Below the pieces are notes generated by a model. That model worked only from the letters and a program-made list of their open reading frames with translations, ran no database searches and had not been told where the DNA came from. A stretch of 64,000 bases of DNA from Nocardia goodfellowii (GTDB lineage: Bacteria; Actinomycetota; Actinomycetes; Mycobacteriales; Mycobacteriaceae). Both the position numbers and the translations under genes were made by a program. Of the stretch, positions 55,401 to 61,810 are shown piece by piece (within the stretch, counting starts at the first letter, position 1; every line of letters starts with the position of its first letter). The stretch is taken from the NCBI RefSeq assembly GCF_017875645.1, contig NZ_JAGGMR010000001.1:434001-498000 (forward strand), written 5' to 3'.

Positions 55401-58400
55401 ACAGCGACATGCGCACCGGAACCTCGGTCGCGACATCGAAACCGGTGCCCGCGAGTTCGGAGACGCGCTCGTACAGTTCCTCCTCCGGGACGAGGACCGG
55501 GCGCAGGTCCGGGGTGGCGTCGGCCGGGTCCAGGATCACCTGGGCCGGGCCGTCCGCCGACTGCGGATAGACGGTACGCAAGGTTTCGTGCCGGGCCACG
55601 ATATCGGCGGCCGCCGCCGCGAGCGCCTCGACATCGAGGTTTCCGGACAGCTGCACGGCCACCGGCAGGTTGTAAGCCGCTGCGGCAGTGTCGAATTGGT
55701 TCAGGAACCACATGCGCTGCTGTCCCAGCGACAGCGGTATCGGATCCGGTCGCGGGCCCGCGACCAGCGGTGGGCGGCCGTTGTCGGTGATCTCGATGCG
55801 GGCGGCCAGCGCGGCGACGGTGGACGCTTCGAAGAGCAGCCGGACGGGCAGCCGGGTATCGAAGGCCGCACCGAGCCGGGCGGCGACGCGGGCGGCGCTG
55901 AGCGAGGTGCCGCCCAGGGCGAAGAAGTCGTCGTCACGGCCGATGCGCTGGGTCTCCGGGCCGAGCACCTCCGCGAACACTTCGGCCACGGCCGCCTCCA
56001 GCGGAGTGGCGGGCGCGGTGCGGGTGGTGGTTTCGAAAACCGGTGCGGGCAACGCTTTCCGGTCCAGTTTGCCGGAAGTGTTCAGCGGTAGCTCCGGCAG
56101 CGGCAAGATCGTCGCGGGCACCATGGCGGGCGGTAGCACCTCGGCCAGGGCGGCGCGCAACTCGAGCACGTCCGGCGAATGACCCGGTGTGGCAACGACA
56201 TAGCCGACGAGCTGGTCACCGGTGGGTCCGGCGGAAACGGTAGCGACCGCCTGGCTGACCGAATGCTGTGCCAGCAGCGCGGTTTCGATCTCGCCGAGCT
56301 CGATGCGCTGACCGCGGAACTTCACCTGGAAGTCGGTGCGGCCGAGGTATTCCAGACGATGCGGCGAGTCGCGCCACCGCACCAGGTCGCCGGTGCGGTA
56401 CATCCGGTCGCCGGTGCCGAAGGGGTTGGCCACGAACCGTTCCGAGGTCAGATCGGGCCGGCGGGCATAACCGCGGGCCAGTTGGGCGCCGGCTAGATAC
56501 AGCTCGCCCGGAACGCCGGCCGGGACCGGCTGCAACCGCGAATCCAGGACATAGACCAGGGTGTTCCATTGCGGGACACCGATCGGCACGGTCCGCACGT
56601 CGGTGACGGAGGCGGGCCAGTAGGTCACCGAGACGGCGGTCTCGGTCGGACCGTACAGGTTGTGCAGGGGCGCGCCCGACACCGTGCGCCAGGCGGCGAC
56701 GGTTTCCGGCGGCAGGACCTCACCGATGACGAAGACGTGGCGCAGCGCCGGGTAGGCGTCCCAGTAGCGCTGCGGCGAATTCGCACGGCGGTTCGGTGAA
56801 CGGCGTGAGCCGTCGGCGGCGAACTCCGCGGTGTGCGCGGCGAAGACGGTCAGCATCGACGGCACGAAGTCGGTGACCGTGACCTGCTCGGCGACAAGGG
56901 TTTCCGCGACGTATCGCGGATCACGATGCCCGGCGGGCGTCGCCATGAGCAGTTTCGCACCGGCCCGCAACGGCATGAAGAAGCCCCACAGCGAGACGTC
57001 GAAGGTCGTCGCCGTCTTCTGCAGGTACACGTCGCCGGGGCCGAGCGGGTAGGCGGCCAGCATCCAGGTGATCTGGTTGTGGATCGCCGCGTGCGTGATC
57101 GCGACGCCCTGGGGGCGGCCGGTCGAGCCCGAGGTGAAGATGATGTAGGCCAGGTGCTCGGGATGGAGTCGGCGTCGGAGTTCTTCGGGGCGAACGGGTT
57201 CGGCGTCGAATCCGCTCAGATTCACGGTGTCGAGCAGGACCACCGGGATCTCCGCGGGCACCGCCTCGGCCGCGCCGGTGACGCTCAATACGCAGACCGG
57301 TTGCGCGGTATCGAGGATGTGACCGATGCGCTCGGCCGGATGGTCCGGGTCCAGCGGCAGGAAGGCGCCGCCGGCGGTGAGCACCGCGTACATGCCGACG
57401 ACCAGATCGAGGGAGCGCCGGATCGACAGGGCCACCACGGATTCCGGGCCCACGCCCCCCGTGATCAACAGTCGCGCGAGGCGGTTGACCCGCTCGTCGA
57501 ACTCGCGATAGGTCAGCTGTGTGCCCTCGTACTCGAGCGCGACGGCATCCGGGTCCGCGGCGACCGCGCGCCGGTACCCGTCCAACAGCAGTTCCGCGGC
57601 GACTTCGTGGCGAGTATTGTTCCAGCCCAGCAGAATTCGGCTCCGCTCCGCGGGTTCCAGCACGTCGAGCGCACCGACCGGTCGCCGCGGATCCGCCGCG
57701 ACCGAGGCCAGCAACCGGGTGAACCGGTCGGCGAACTCCGCGACCGTCGGCTCGTCGAACAGGTCGATGGCGTAGGTGAACAGGACCGACAGACCGCTGG
57801 GCGCGCCGTCGCGCTCGCGCGGCAGCACCGTCAGTTGCAGGTCGAATTTAGCGATCGCACCGTCGAAATCGACGACGTCCGCGGTCAATCCGGGCAGTTC
57901 CAGGGTCGTGCGGTCGGTGTTCTGGAAGAACAGCGCCACCTGGAACAGGGGGTGATGCGCCTGCGAGCGGACCGGGTCGAGGATTTCCACGAGTCGTTCG
58001 AACGGCAGCTCGGCATGCGCGAACGCCGCCAGGTCGGCCTCTTTCGTGCGATCCAGGAGTTCGCGGAAGGACGCTGCGCGATCGATGCGGGTGCGCAGCA
58101 CCAGCATGTTCGAGAACAGGCCGACGAGGTCGTCGAACCCAGGCTCGTCGCGACCGGCGACCGAGGTGCCGATGGCGATGTCGTCGGCATCGGATAGCCG
58201 CGCCAGCAGAGTCGCCAGCGCGGCGTGCACCACCATGAACAGCGAGGCGCCGGTCTGCTGCGCCAGATCCGCCAGTCGGCGGTGCGTCTCGGCGGGGATC
58301 TCGAACCCGAAAACCGCACCTCGACCGGTGGCCACCGGGGGGCGCGGCCGATCCGCGGGCAGGTCGATGCGGTCCGGGATACCCGTCAAAGCCGTTCGCC

Positions 58401-60294
58401 AGTAGGCAATTCGACCGGCGGCGAGCGAATCCGGATCATGCTCCTCGCCCAGGAACTCGCGCTGCCACAGCGCGTAGTCGGCGTACTGCACCGGCAGCGG
58501 CGGCCAATCCGGGGCCGCACCGGCGACCCGGCTGCCGTAGGCGGCCATCAGGTCGCGCACCAGCGGCGCGATCGACGCACCGTCGACGGCGATGTGATGC
58601 GCCACCACGATGATCACGTGCTCGTCGGCACTGAACCGCGCCAGCGCCATCCGCAGCGGCACCTCGGTGGTGACATCGAATCCGGCCAGGGCGTAACCGA
58701 GCAGCCACTCCTGCAATTCGTGCTCGGCGACCGGCTGCGGTGTCAGATCGGGCAGCACCCACAGTGTGGGCTGGATCGACTGGTAGCCGGCGCCGTCGAC
58801 CTCCGGGTAGCTGGTGCGCAACGACTCGTGCCGGTCGATCAGATCGGCGACCGCGGCTTGCAAGGCTTCCACCCGCAGATCGCCGGAGAGCCGGATGGCG
58901 AAGGGGAGGTTGTAGGCGGCCGAGTCGGGGTCGAACAGGTTGAGGAACCACATGCGTTGCTGGGCCGGTGTGAGCGGGATGCGCTCCGGGCGCGGCCGGG
59001 GTGGCGCGGCGTCTGCGCCGGGGTCGGCCTGAATGTCCCGGCGCCCCATGTACTCCAGTTCGCCGTCCGGATGCCGGCGCACCAGGTCGCCGGTGCGGAA
59101 CAGCCGGGGACTGCCGGGGTCGAACGGATTAGCCACGAATCGGGTGGCGGTCAACGCCGGTTTCCCCAGATAGCCGCGCGCCAATGACGCACCGGCGACA
59201 TACAATTCGCCGACCTCACCGTTCGGCACCGGAGTTAGTCGCTCGTCCAGGACATATTCGCTGACGCCGCGAGTGGACGCGCCGAGGGTGACCGGCTGAT
59301 CCGGCGACATCGGCCCGGCGCAGTTCGTCATGATGGTGGCCTCGCTGGGTCCATAACCGACGAAGAACTCGCGCTCGGCCTCGGTCCAGCGGCGCACCAG
59401 ATCGGGTGGGCACTGCGCACCGACGGCCAGCACCATGCGTAGTTCGTCGAGGCCGTCCGGGTCGACCGAGGCCGATATCGGCGGGGTGAGGACGGCATGC
59501 GTCACCCGTTCCCGCAGCAGCAGCGCGGTCAGGCCGGGGCCTTCCTCGAAGGTGGGGGCGACGGCCACCATGGTGGCCGCGGCGCCGACCGCCAGCAGCA
59601 TTTCGAAGACCCAGGCGTCCGACCCGGGTGCGGCGCGCAGCAGTACCCGGGACTCGGCGGTCACGCCGTAGCGGGCGCGTTGCTCCTCGCACAGCACACC
59701 GAGACCCGCGTGCGTGACGACCACGCCCGTCGGCAGAGCACCGGCCCCGGAGACGTACCCGACGTACGCCGGATGCTCGGCTTTGAGCGGCCGCACACGG
59801 TCGGCATAGGTGACCGCGTCGGCGGGCTGTCCGGCCAGCGCGTCCAGCTGCTCCGGCGCGTCCAGCTCGAGCCAGCGCACCCGATCGGGCAGGCGGGAGC
59901 GCAGCGCGCGCACCGTCAAGCCGAACACGGCACCGGAATCGGCCACCATGTGCTCGATCCGGTCGACCCCGCTGTCGGGGTCCACCGGGACGAACCCCGC
60001 CCCGGCCTTCGTCACCGCCCACACCGCGACCAGCGCATCCACCGACCGGGGCAGGCTCACCGCCACCAGGTCCTCGGTGCCGACTCCGCGATCGATCAGC
60101 AACCGTGCCAGACGAGTGGAACGCACGTCGAGTTCGGCGTAGGTCAGCTCGTCCAGGGTCTGCTCGGCGGTGCCGAAACGTAGCGCGACACCATGGGGAT
60201 TCGCTTCGACCGCGGAGCCGAGTAGCTGCGGCAGCGGTTTGAGGCGCGCGCGTTGACCGCGGGCGGCGGGCCGCGTCCTGGTCGGACGGGTCAT
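43492..60294 (-). CDS. Giant non-ribosomal peptide synthetase with three truncated A domains
   Basis: ATG 60294 gives 5,600 residues, starting MTRPTRTRPAARG, and GTG 60360 is an alternative. Domain order with rough residues: A* 1-415; C 436-885 (HHIAVDG); A 885-1400 (TSGSTGRPQG, GKLDRKAL); T 1420-1500 (FFALGGTSLSA); C 1516-1968 (HHIAADG); A 1985-2485 (TSGSTGVPKG, GKLDRKAL); T 2500-2570 (FFALGGNSLSA); C 2590-3025 (HHIAGDA); hexapeptide-repeat linker 3035-3345; A* 3360-3835; Ala/Ser-rich linker 3840-4275; E 4278-4748 (HHYVFDD); C 4755-5171 (HHLLVDD); A* 5171-5600. The starred A domains end just after motif A7 and lack A8-A10 and a carrier protein. There is no thioesterase. Only modules 2 and 3 look able to load and carry amino acids. 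The first two bases of A specificity (235/236/239) read D-V-W in module 2 and D-A-L in module 3; the product is unknown. The stop overlaps the mycolyltransferase start. Confidence 0.93.
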   Translation of the reverse strand: MTRPTRTRPAARGQRARLKPLPQLLGSAVEANPHGVALRFGTAEQTLDELTYAELDVRSTRLARLLIDRGVGTEDLVAVSLPRSVDALVAVWAVTKAGAGFVPVDPDSGVDRIEHMVADSGAVFGLTVRALRSRLPDRVRWLELDAPEQLDALAGQPADAVTYADRVRPLKAEHPAYVGYVSGAGALPTGVVVTHAGLGVLCEEQRARYGVTAESRVLLRAAPGSDAWVFEMLLAVGAAATMVAVAPTFEEGPGLTALLLRERVTHAVLTPPISASVDPDGLDELRMVLAVGAQCPPDLVRRWTEAEREFFVGYGPSEATIMTNCAGPMSPDQPVTLGASTRGVSEYVLDERLTPVPNGEVGELYVAGASLARGYLGKPALTATRFVANPFDPGSPRLFRTGDLVRRHPDGELEYMGRRDIQADPGADAAPPRPRPERIPLTPAQQRMWFLNLFDPDSAAYNLPFAIRLSGDLRVEALQAAVADLIDRHESLRTSYPEVDGAGYQSIQPTLWVLPDLTPQPVAEHELQEWLLGYALAGFDVTTEVPLRMALARFSADEHVIIVVAHHIAVDGASIAPLVRDLMAAYGSRVAGAAPDWPPLPVQYADYALWQREFLGEEHDPDSLAAGRIAYWRTALTGIPDRIDLPADRPRPPVATGRGAVFGFEIPAETHRRLADLAQQTGASLFMVVHAALATLLARLSDADDIAIGTSVAGRDEPGFDDLVGLFSNMLVLRTRIDRAASFRELLDRTKEADLAAFAHAELPFERLVEILDPVRSQAHHPLFQVALFFQNTDRTTLELPGLTADVVDFDGAIAKFDLQLTVLPRERDGAPSGLSVLFTYAIDLFDEPTVAEFADRFTRLLASVAADPRRPVGALDVLEPAERSRILLGWNNTRHEVAAELLLDGYRRAVAADPDAVALEYEGTQLTYREFDERVNRLARLLITGGVGPESVVALSIRRSLDLVVGMYAVLTAGGAFLPLDPDHPAERIGHILDTAQPVCVLSVTGAAEAVPAEIPVVLLDTVNLSGFDAEPVRPEELRRRLHPEHLAYIIFTSGSTGRPQGVAITHAAIHNQITWMLAAYPLGPGDVYLQKTATTFDVSLWGFFMPLRAGAKLLMATPAGHRDPRYVAETLVAEQVTVTDFVPSMLTVFAAHTAEFAADGSRRSPNRRANSPQRYWDAYPALRHVFVIGEVLPPETVAAWRTVSGAPLHNLYGPTETAVSVTYWPASVTDVRTVPIGVPQWNTLVYVLDSRLQPVPAGVPGELYLAGAQLARGYARRPDLTSERFVANPFGTGDRMYRTGDLVRWRDSPHRLEYLGRTDFQVKFRGQRIELGEIETALLAQHSVSQAVATVSAGPTGDQLVGYVVATPGHSPDVLELRAALAEVLPPAMVPATILPLPELPLNTSGKLDRKALPAPVFETTTRTAPATPLEAAVAEVFAEVLGPETQRIGRDDDFFALGGTSLSAARVAARLGAAFDTRLPVRLLFEASTVAALAARIEITDNGRPPLVAGPRPDPIPLSLGQQRMWFLNQFDTAAAAYNLPVAVQLSGNLDVEALAAAAADIVARHETLRTVYPQSADGPAQVILDPADATPDLRPVLVPEEELYERVSELAGTGFDVATEVPVRMSLFQVADRPDEVPSSGGSASNHTAAQYVLLVVVHHIAADGWSLGPLTRDLMAAYAARSQGAEPNWAPLPVQYADYALWQRALLGDAGNPLSMAAAQLDFWQTTLAELPEESTLPLDRPRPATQSYQGGAVSFRVDAHTHRGLSELARGVNATVFMVVHTALAVLLARMAGRNDVAIGTPVAGRGVGELDDVIGTFVNTVVLRSHIDPAESFAELLTRQREADVAAFAHADIPFEQLVDVLAPARSTGRTPLFQVALSFLNPPAGDFELPGLSIRGLDAPVDIERFDMQLNLAEGAAGGPDGLAGELSYARDIFDVSTIRAFAERFVRLLREIVADAATAVGDLRVLSDAELDRLTKMAGPAVTASSTLPDLLAAAAVREPGRVAVQCGEQSLTYAELDALSSRLARELISRGAGPGDLVAVGMPRSIESVAALWAVAKSGAGFVPVDPSYPPARLAHMLADSGAALGLTVESAGMWAHAAAIEWLVLDQMDLGRHSPAPISDQDRIRPLRTQHVAYLMYTSGSTGVPKGVAVTHAGLAGYSAEQCERFALTPESRTLHAATPSFDAAVLELLLAAGAAGTMVVVPTDVYGGADLAELLRTQRVTHMFLTVAALASLDPAGLTDLRVVFTGGESWSPDLVRRWAVDGRQFHNAYGPTETTIIVNFSAPLVPGESLTIGGPIRGVTEWVLDERLHPVPAGVVGELYIAGAQLAEGYHRRPGLTASRFVACPWLPGTRMYRTGDVVRWTRHDEIEYLGRNDFQVKVRGHRIELGEIDAILADHETVDFAVTVGRRNQRKNTTAATLMLVSYVHAAPGRTVDVAELTGYAQQRMPAHMVPTSIMVLDDIPLTAAGKLDRKALPEPVFETALYRAPVTARQQAVAEVYAEVLGIEQVGVDDDFFALGGNSLSATLVAARLAADLDLEVPVRLLFEASTVEALAVRLDSAAVAATGRHAVVAGPRPERIPLSPAQQRMWLLNQLDTSSAAYNVPVALRLTGALDLEALKQALADVVARHDILRTFYPQLGADSGAAGPIQAIQPAAAAVPSLTPVDVPAAELRDRVATVVGTGFDVAIEVPLRVALLRVDGNLDDHVLVFVVHHIAGDARSMRPLARDFLSAYAARAQGAAPDRPPLPTQYADFSMWQRQLLGAEDDPDSLAAQQIRFWQRELSGLPAESTVPGDRVRPATPSYHGGAVDFVVPPDISAALAELAEARNTTLFMVLHAALAVLLSRLSGTDDVAIGTPAPGRGDAPIDDLIGMFVNTVVLRSHLEPAEPFTDFLTRQQSRNLAAFTHADLPFDRLIEILHPAPRPHNPLFQVLLDLRTPPTQTFTLPGTTAHTIDLNPPVERFDLTITIHETPEALTGRLSYATDRYDPSTATAITAQWQEVLAAVAADPEIPVDAVVIGDAAELRGSIDASDASETRHASETRHASETVDAADAFKSRDFSASGDAESRHAPVTGDAADARAAFEVENASERRGSFESGDVSATREAEGAFKSGDAAESGGVESSDAFEVPHAVEAGGVLESRDSFEARGAFETGDTFESRQAFENGDAFAVRTGVETDDAFESREAPKTGDAFAARNAVDTDGGAESREAFESSHAAEIGDPFDMRKAVEPGDAAEIGDAFESRKAVVPSDALKARDAFAGGRAVETYGAEAYDAFETSDAAGNGNAAEAGNAAEKNDSFATIDAFESGGAFNSSDAVETRDAMENRRAAKVPDPADRMVPASPTGLIPTALGTLPELFAEATALHPFAPAVVCGPISLAYGELDERSNRLARSLIAMNLGPEDLIVVAMPRSADLVSVTWAVAKSGAASVPVDPIDPADRIASLVADSGAAIGLTVKSVRPGLPSTLRWLGLEDLDTDHLDPGPITDADRVRPLRPAHPAHLVYISGTAGSPQVHALRAAGSPPVYISGTAGSPQVHAPEPAGSPQVYTPGTAGSPQVYAPEAAGSPQVYTSAAAGSPEVHTSRAAGSPRGVLITHADLADLEVEQRERYALDSSSRALSFASPNSAVSILELLLATACGGTLVVAPTRVAGGAELYELIRNERVTHAFLTPAILATLEPAGLDSLRAVVAPDVPALVAKWAEALPNCAFHQSHGPHATALMAFLGDSPTANGPVIHDGPRSKVLDAELRPVPANVPGELYLSGIRLPRGFHAHPGHTAETFVANPYVAGERMYRTTAVVRRTAAGELEYVGHELDSDAAPQPAFPSTVPSASNTEFAAPVEPSFVTGVLGGSDAAAAGSVESAGAAATFGASNAEAVAPVKPSFATGVLGGSDADAARPAESARATTPVGASDAQAPTLPEQAGAATVSAKSAAEPAEPVESASAATVSGASDAVAAGPAEFGSATTVPDVSDGDAAGNAELGRAAMVAGPDAGAAASAELGRAARVPGTSDAAAAEPSNLASGTTSGVSRVAPAASAESGGVATVSGALDAEATAPTQSSTAAMESGVSGTDAAGHAELSRAAMVPGGPDAETASPVELDGPATASVRSDADASAELGRATRVSGTSDAEAAVPAESASPAMMAGASESSTTPPAHSTRAAMELGVSGAEAAVPGELGKATTLSGVSEPEVARESASATTVSGASDAEAPGPAEPSGAATVSGPSMIESAGSAESAAAATEPSASNADSRAVEPTEVVESIPLTPMLADRLRHGVFDRFAETMMLELPDDIDEAGLVETVAAVVDHHDLLRSRVRQVDGQWVFETLPPGSLRMADLITRTDVPVGVSDEDLRWLAVEALEATVAELDPGAAKIFACTWLHRPDARDLLAVAAHHYVFDDGSRRVLTADLAAAWSQRMAGETISLPVGTSFRRWADGLAGLAATRRAELDFWKTVLATPDPLLGGRALDPAADTRKSLQQMRIQVPADISATVLTTVPALYRGGVEDGLLTALALAVYAWRARRGIRARSTLVRLEGEGREARVLPGSDLTRSIGRFTTVYPMALDLSQIDLDAAFDGGTATGAAVKAIKEQLRTVPDQGIGYGLLRHLNPETAGALPEHLGQIGFRYRAAEDDARTALGWLPTDAAGHHRPEPDADLPADVVIDIEAGVDGAAVAVTFRYVAEIIGEAQVRELAQDWLSALEALAWHAEHPASGGLTPSDVPLVAVTQPEIDSWQRTYPALSDLLPLTPPQADLLSRVDGPEDTRQCSLELTGSIYIDRMQRATQSLLDRHTNLRTAFVTAAGGPVQVVLDRVEVPWQAVDGVPDEQLADVLADERQRRFDPAVAPLLRFAMHRTRSGRSFLTLTTHHLLVDDRSLRLLMRDLLALYAARGDTSVLPPVRPYRDYLVWLSRQDSASGVWQAALAGLEPTPLAPALPVPPVPGAGVGVTTFELSAAETTALSAFATAADSTVDTVVQAAWGLLIAACTDRDEVVFGVAGRPWQLDGVEDMVGLFVGTLPVRVRFDPHWSMRDLVRRLHSEQVALRDHCYVGLRDIGAEDLFDSALVFESYPVDAAALIEAGAIDGMNVTDLQAVDYTHYPLTVRIILDTQLRVQVRHRRSVLNSAVAHAVAERLRMLLTGFAAEPERTLGRTDLLLPAESRILASLNDTEAPVLAADATLVSLFHEQCVRTPHAPAVTFGAETVSYAELRYRSRTLAGALVRSGAGPEALIAVAMRRSIDLVVAIYAVLESGAAYVPIEPDQPVDYNDNVLAGAHPRFVLTTAADGFETASGIPVLDIAELDPIPVDLPEPRPDNLAFVLRTAAHRGAMITHRQLVNQFRWAQSAYPHDATDAVLHRTPITADIAAWELFWPLQTGARLIIATPDGGRDPHYLAEIMDREKVSTVHFEPSALDEFLDRGTAAPTTLNRVFAAGEPLPGATVARFGSTLPGALHHWYGRVEATVVTAYWTRSTDTDGTVPIGTPVANTQVYILDRQLRQVPVGAPGELYVAGVQLARGYLDAPALTAEHFVANPFQAGERLYRTGDIVRLTRAGLEYLGTNPDPAGASSENEPVLDKLLRGPMA
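47480..48765 (-). repeat. 60-bp in-frame tandem repeats, Ala/Ser/Val-rich NRPS linker
   Basis: About twenty diverged copies of a 20-residue unit (typical form AELGRAAMVSGTSDAEAAVP) fill the region between the truncated A4* domain and the E domain. At its N-terminal end a longer 40-residue repeat carries PSFVTGVLGGSDA twice. The frame is kept throughout. Confidence 0.85.
49470..49735 (-). repeat. 33-bp tandem repeats expanding the A3 loop of NRPS A4*
   Basis: Eight copies of AGSP, each followed by an 11-residue unit of the form AGSPQVYxxxx, occupy the place of the phosphate-binding loop (core motif A3) in the fourth adenylation domain. The first copy is preceded by YISGT and the last runs into RGVLITH, the normal flanks of A3, so about 77 residues have been inserted by tandem duplication. 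Confidence 0.9.
50255..51175 (-). repeat. 18-bp in-frame repeats, hexapeptide linker after NRPS C4
   Basis: About 300 residues with a six-residue period, typical pairs being GDAFES and RKAVET, link the C4 domain to A4*. Charged residues and Phe/Ala/Val recur at fixed places. The period of 18 bases preserves frame. Confidence 0.85.
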
Positions 60295-60533
60295 GCGCGC
60301 ACCGGTCCCGTCCACACGTACCGGCAACCCGAGTCGACCCGAACCATGAAGCAGCTCCACTATCTATCCAGCTATCAGTCGAGCCTTGTGCTCCCCTTCA
60401 CAGCGACTTCCTGGTCAGCATCGTAGAGATACCGGCCGTTCGGTGCCAGATTGGCTGGATAGACCCGCACCCCGGTCTGTTCGCGCGAGCGTCGTTGCGC
60501 CGCAATCGGCTTTGCCACTGGCATGCTGAGTCC
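60295..60533. promoter_or_regulatory. Divergent region between NRPS gene and lipoprotein gene
   Basis: These 239 bases should hold both promoters. No iron box or clear palindrome was found. GGATAGATAGT on the minus strand just before GTG 60360 could serve as a -10 element, which would favour the downstream ATG 60294 as the NRPS start. Confidence 0.4.
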
Positions 60534-61214
60534 GTGAATACTCGGACCTTTGGCAAGTCATTGCTGATCTGCGTGAGTTTGCTGGTACCCGCGTGCTCGG
60601 ATGATGACGGTGGCGGATCCCCCGATCAGTCCGTGCTGAGCGACTCCGAGTTCCCGGGGGGTGAGAAGACGATGGACGTCCCCGACGATCAGGTGCGCAG
60701 TCGGATGACGGACGTGCTCTCGGTCCAGGGCGCCGATTCCGTCGCACCCCCGGAATGTCAGGGCCCGATCGAGGAGATGACCGAACAAGCCGAGAAAGTC
60801 ACCGCCGACGCCGATTTCGCCGCGGCGTCCGGCGGCACGCCCCCCTCGGTCTATTTCGAGGCCGTCTCCGCCACCCAGGCCGACCTCGCCAAGTTCAGTA
60901 CGGCCGTGACCACCTGCCCGCGCATGCAGGTGGTCAGCACCAGCCCCGATCGCCAGAACCTGAATTCGCAGGTGACGCTGGAACCCCGCAAACTTCCGGC
61001 GGCGCTCGACGGCGTGCAGGCCGTCGCCTATCGCACCACCACCGTGTCCTCCGTTCCCGGCTTCGGCGCCTTCACCATCAAGGCCTACATCGGCTGGGCC
61101 CTCGTCGACAACAAGACCGTCGCCGTGCGCGCCGCTGTGCAGACCGCCGATTTCGATGAGGCCGCCGCCGAACGCTTCTTCGTCGCGGCGGTCGACAAGG
61201 TCCGGAAGAAGTAG
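60534..61214 (+). CDS. Hypothetical secreted lipoprotein
   Basis: GTG 60534 gives 226 residues starting with a lipoprotein signal peptide (LLICVSLLVPACS, lipidated Cys near residue 21). The mature part is acidic at first (SDDDGGGSPDQS) and then folds into an alpha/beta domain with PPECQGPIEE near 80 and TTCPRMQVV near 122, two Cys that could pair. It resembles actinobacterial extracytoplasmic 'sensor-like' or Lpq lipoproteins, but I cannot name the family. It is the only plus-strand gene within the NRPS block and may be unrelated to peptide synthesis. Confidence 0.75.
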   Translation: MNTRTFGKSLLICVSLLVPACSDDDGGGSPDQSVLSDSEFPGGEKTMDVPDDQVRSRMTDVLSVQGADSVAPPECQGPIEEMTEQAEKVTADADFAAASGGTPPSVYFEAVSATQADLAKFSTAVTTCPRMQVVSTSPDRQNLNSQVTLEPRKLPAALDGVQAVAYRTTTVSSVPGFGAFTIKAYIGWALVDNKTVAVRAAVQTADFDEAAAERFFVAAVDKVRKK

Positions 61215-61225
61215 ATCGCCGCGGG

Positions 61226-61723
61226 TCAGCGGTATTGGTCGGCCAGTTCGGGTAGGTGCGGCGAGGTGGCGGCCAGGTCGCGGGCGTAAGCCTGGAAGCT
61301 GGTGCGGGCGCTGTCCAGGTTCATGCCGAGGGCTGTTTCGACGAAGACGCGGTCACCGCCCACCAGAATGAAATCGTCGGTGGAGATCAGCACGGCCGCC
61401 ATGTGGTCGGTGGAGGCCAGCAGGACATCGGTGGTGCCGGGCCAGCGCCAGGCGACGATGTCCTCCAGGTTGGTCAGCACGGCCTGGTCCGCTTTGGCCT
61501 TACCTCGGCGCTCGGTGGTCAAGCCGTAGATCTGGTCGTAACCGGCCCAGGAGAAGCCGTTCAGGATGTGGGCCGCGCCCGGATCGCTGGCGAGGCTGCC
61601 GACCCCGGGCCCCGGCACCACGAAACGCCCTGCCCGCGTGGCCCATTCGGGGCGGAATTCCCGCGCTGACGCCAGAAAGTGGTCCCGCAGGCGGGCGCTT
61701 TCTTCCTTGGTCAACTTGTGCAT
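61226..61723 (-). CDS. Hypothetical protein between the two NRPS genes
   Basis: ATG 61723 is preceded by AGGAGG and gives 165 residues (MHKLTKEESARLRDHFL); a GTG at 61771 would add 16. I do not recognise the family. It has no signal peptide or membrane helix; AAHILNGFSWAGYDQIYGL, VLTNLEDIVAWRWPGTTDVLLAS and DFILVGGDRVFVETALG suggest a compact alpha/beta cytoplasmic protein. It lies 87 bases after the second NRPS gene on the same strand and is probably co-transcribed with it. Confidence 0.65.
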   Translation of the reverse strand: MHKLTKEESARLRDHFLASAREFRPEWATRAGRFVVPGPGVGSLASDPGAAHILNGFSWAGYDQIYGLTTERRGKAKADQAVLTNLEDIVAWRWPGTTDVLLASTDHMAAVLISTDDFILVGGDRVFVETALGMNLDSARTSFQAYARDLAATSPHLPELADQYR

Positions 61724-61810
61724 GCCGCCGCCCTCCTGCTCGGTCCACACTCGGAACAGCAATCGAACCACGCGGTATGCGACTCCTCCGGCACCGTCGC
61801 CGGTGTGCCG

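Noticed and set aside
43492..60294. Reading the giant NRPS as a siderophore synthetase controlled by IdeR
   Set aside because: No iron box was found before 60294, no salicylate- or hydroxamate-forming gene is nearby, and most modules look unable to load substrate.
60364..60462. 9-bp inverted repeat CTATCCAGC / GCTGGATAG in the NRPS-lipoprotein divergent region
   Set aside because: The arms are 81 bases apart and a 9-bp match in 239 bases is expected by chance fairly often; not strong enough for an operator call.
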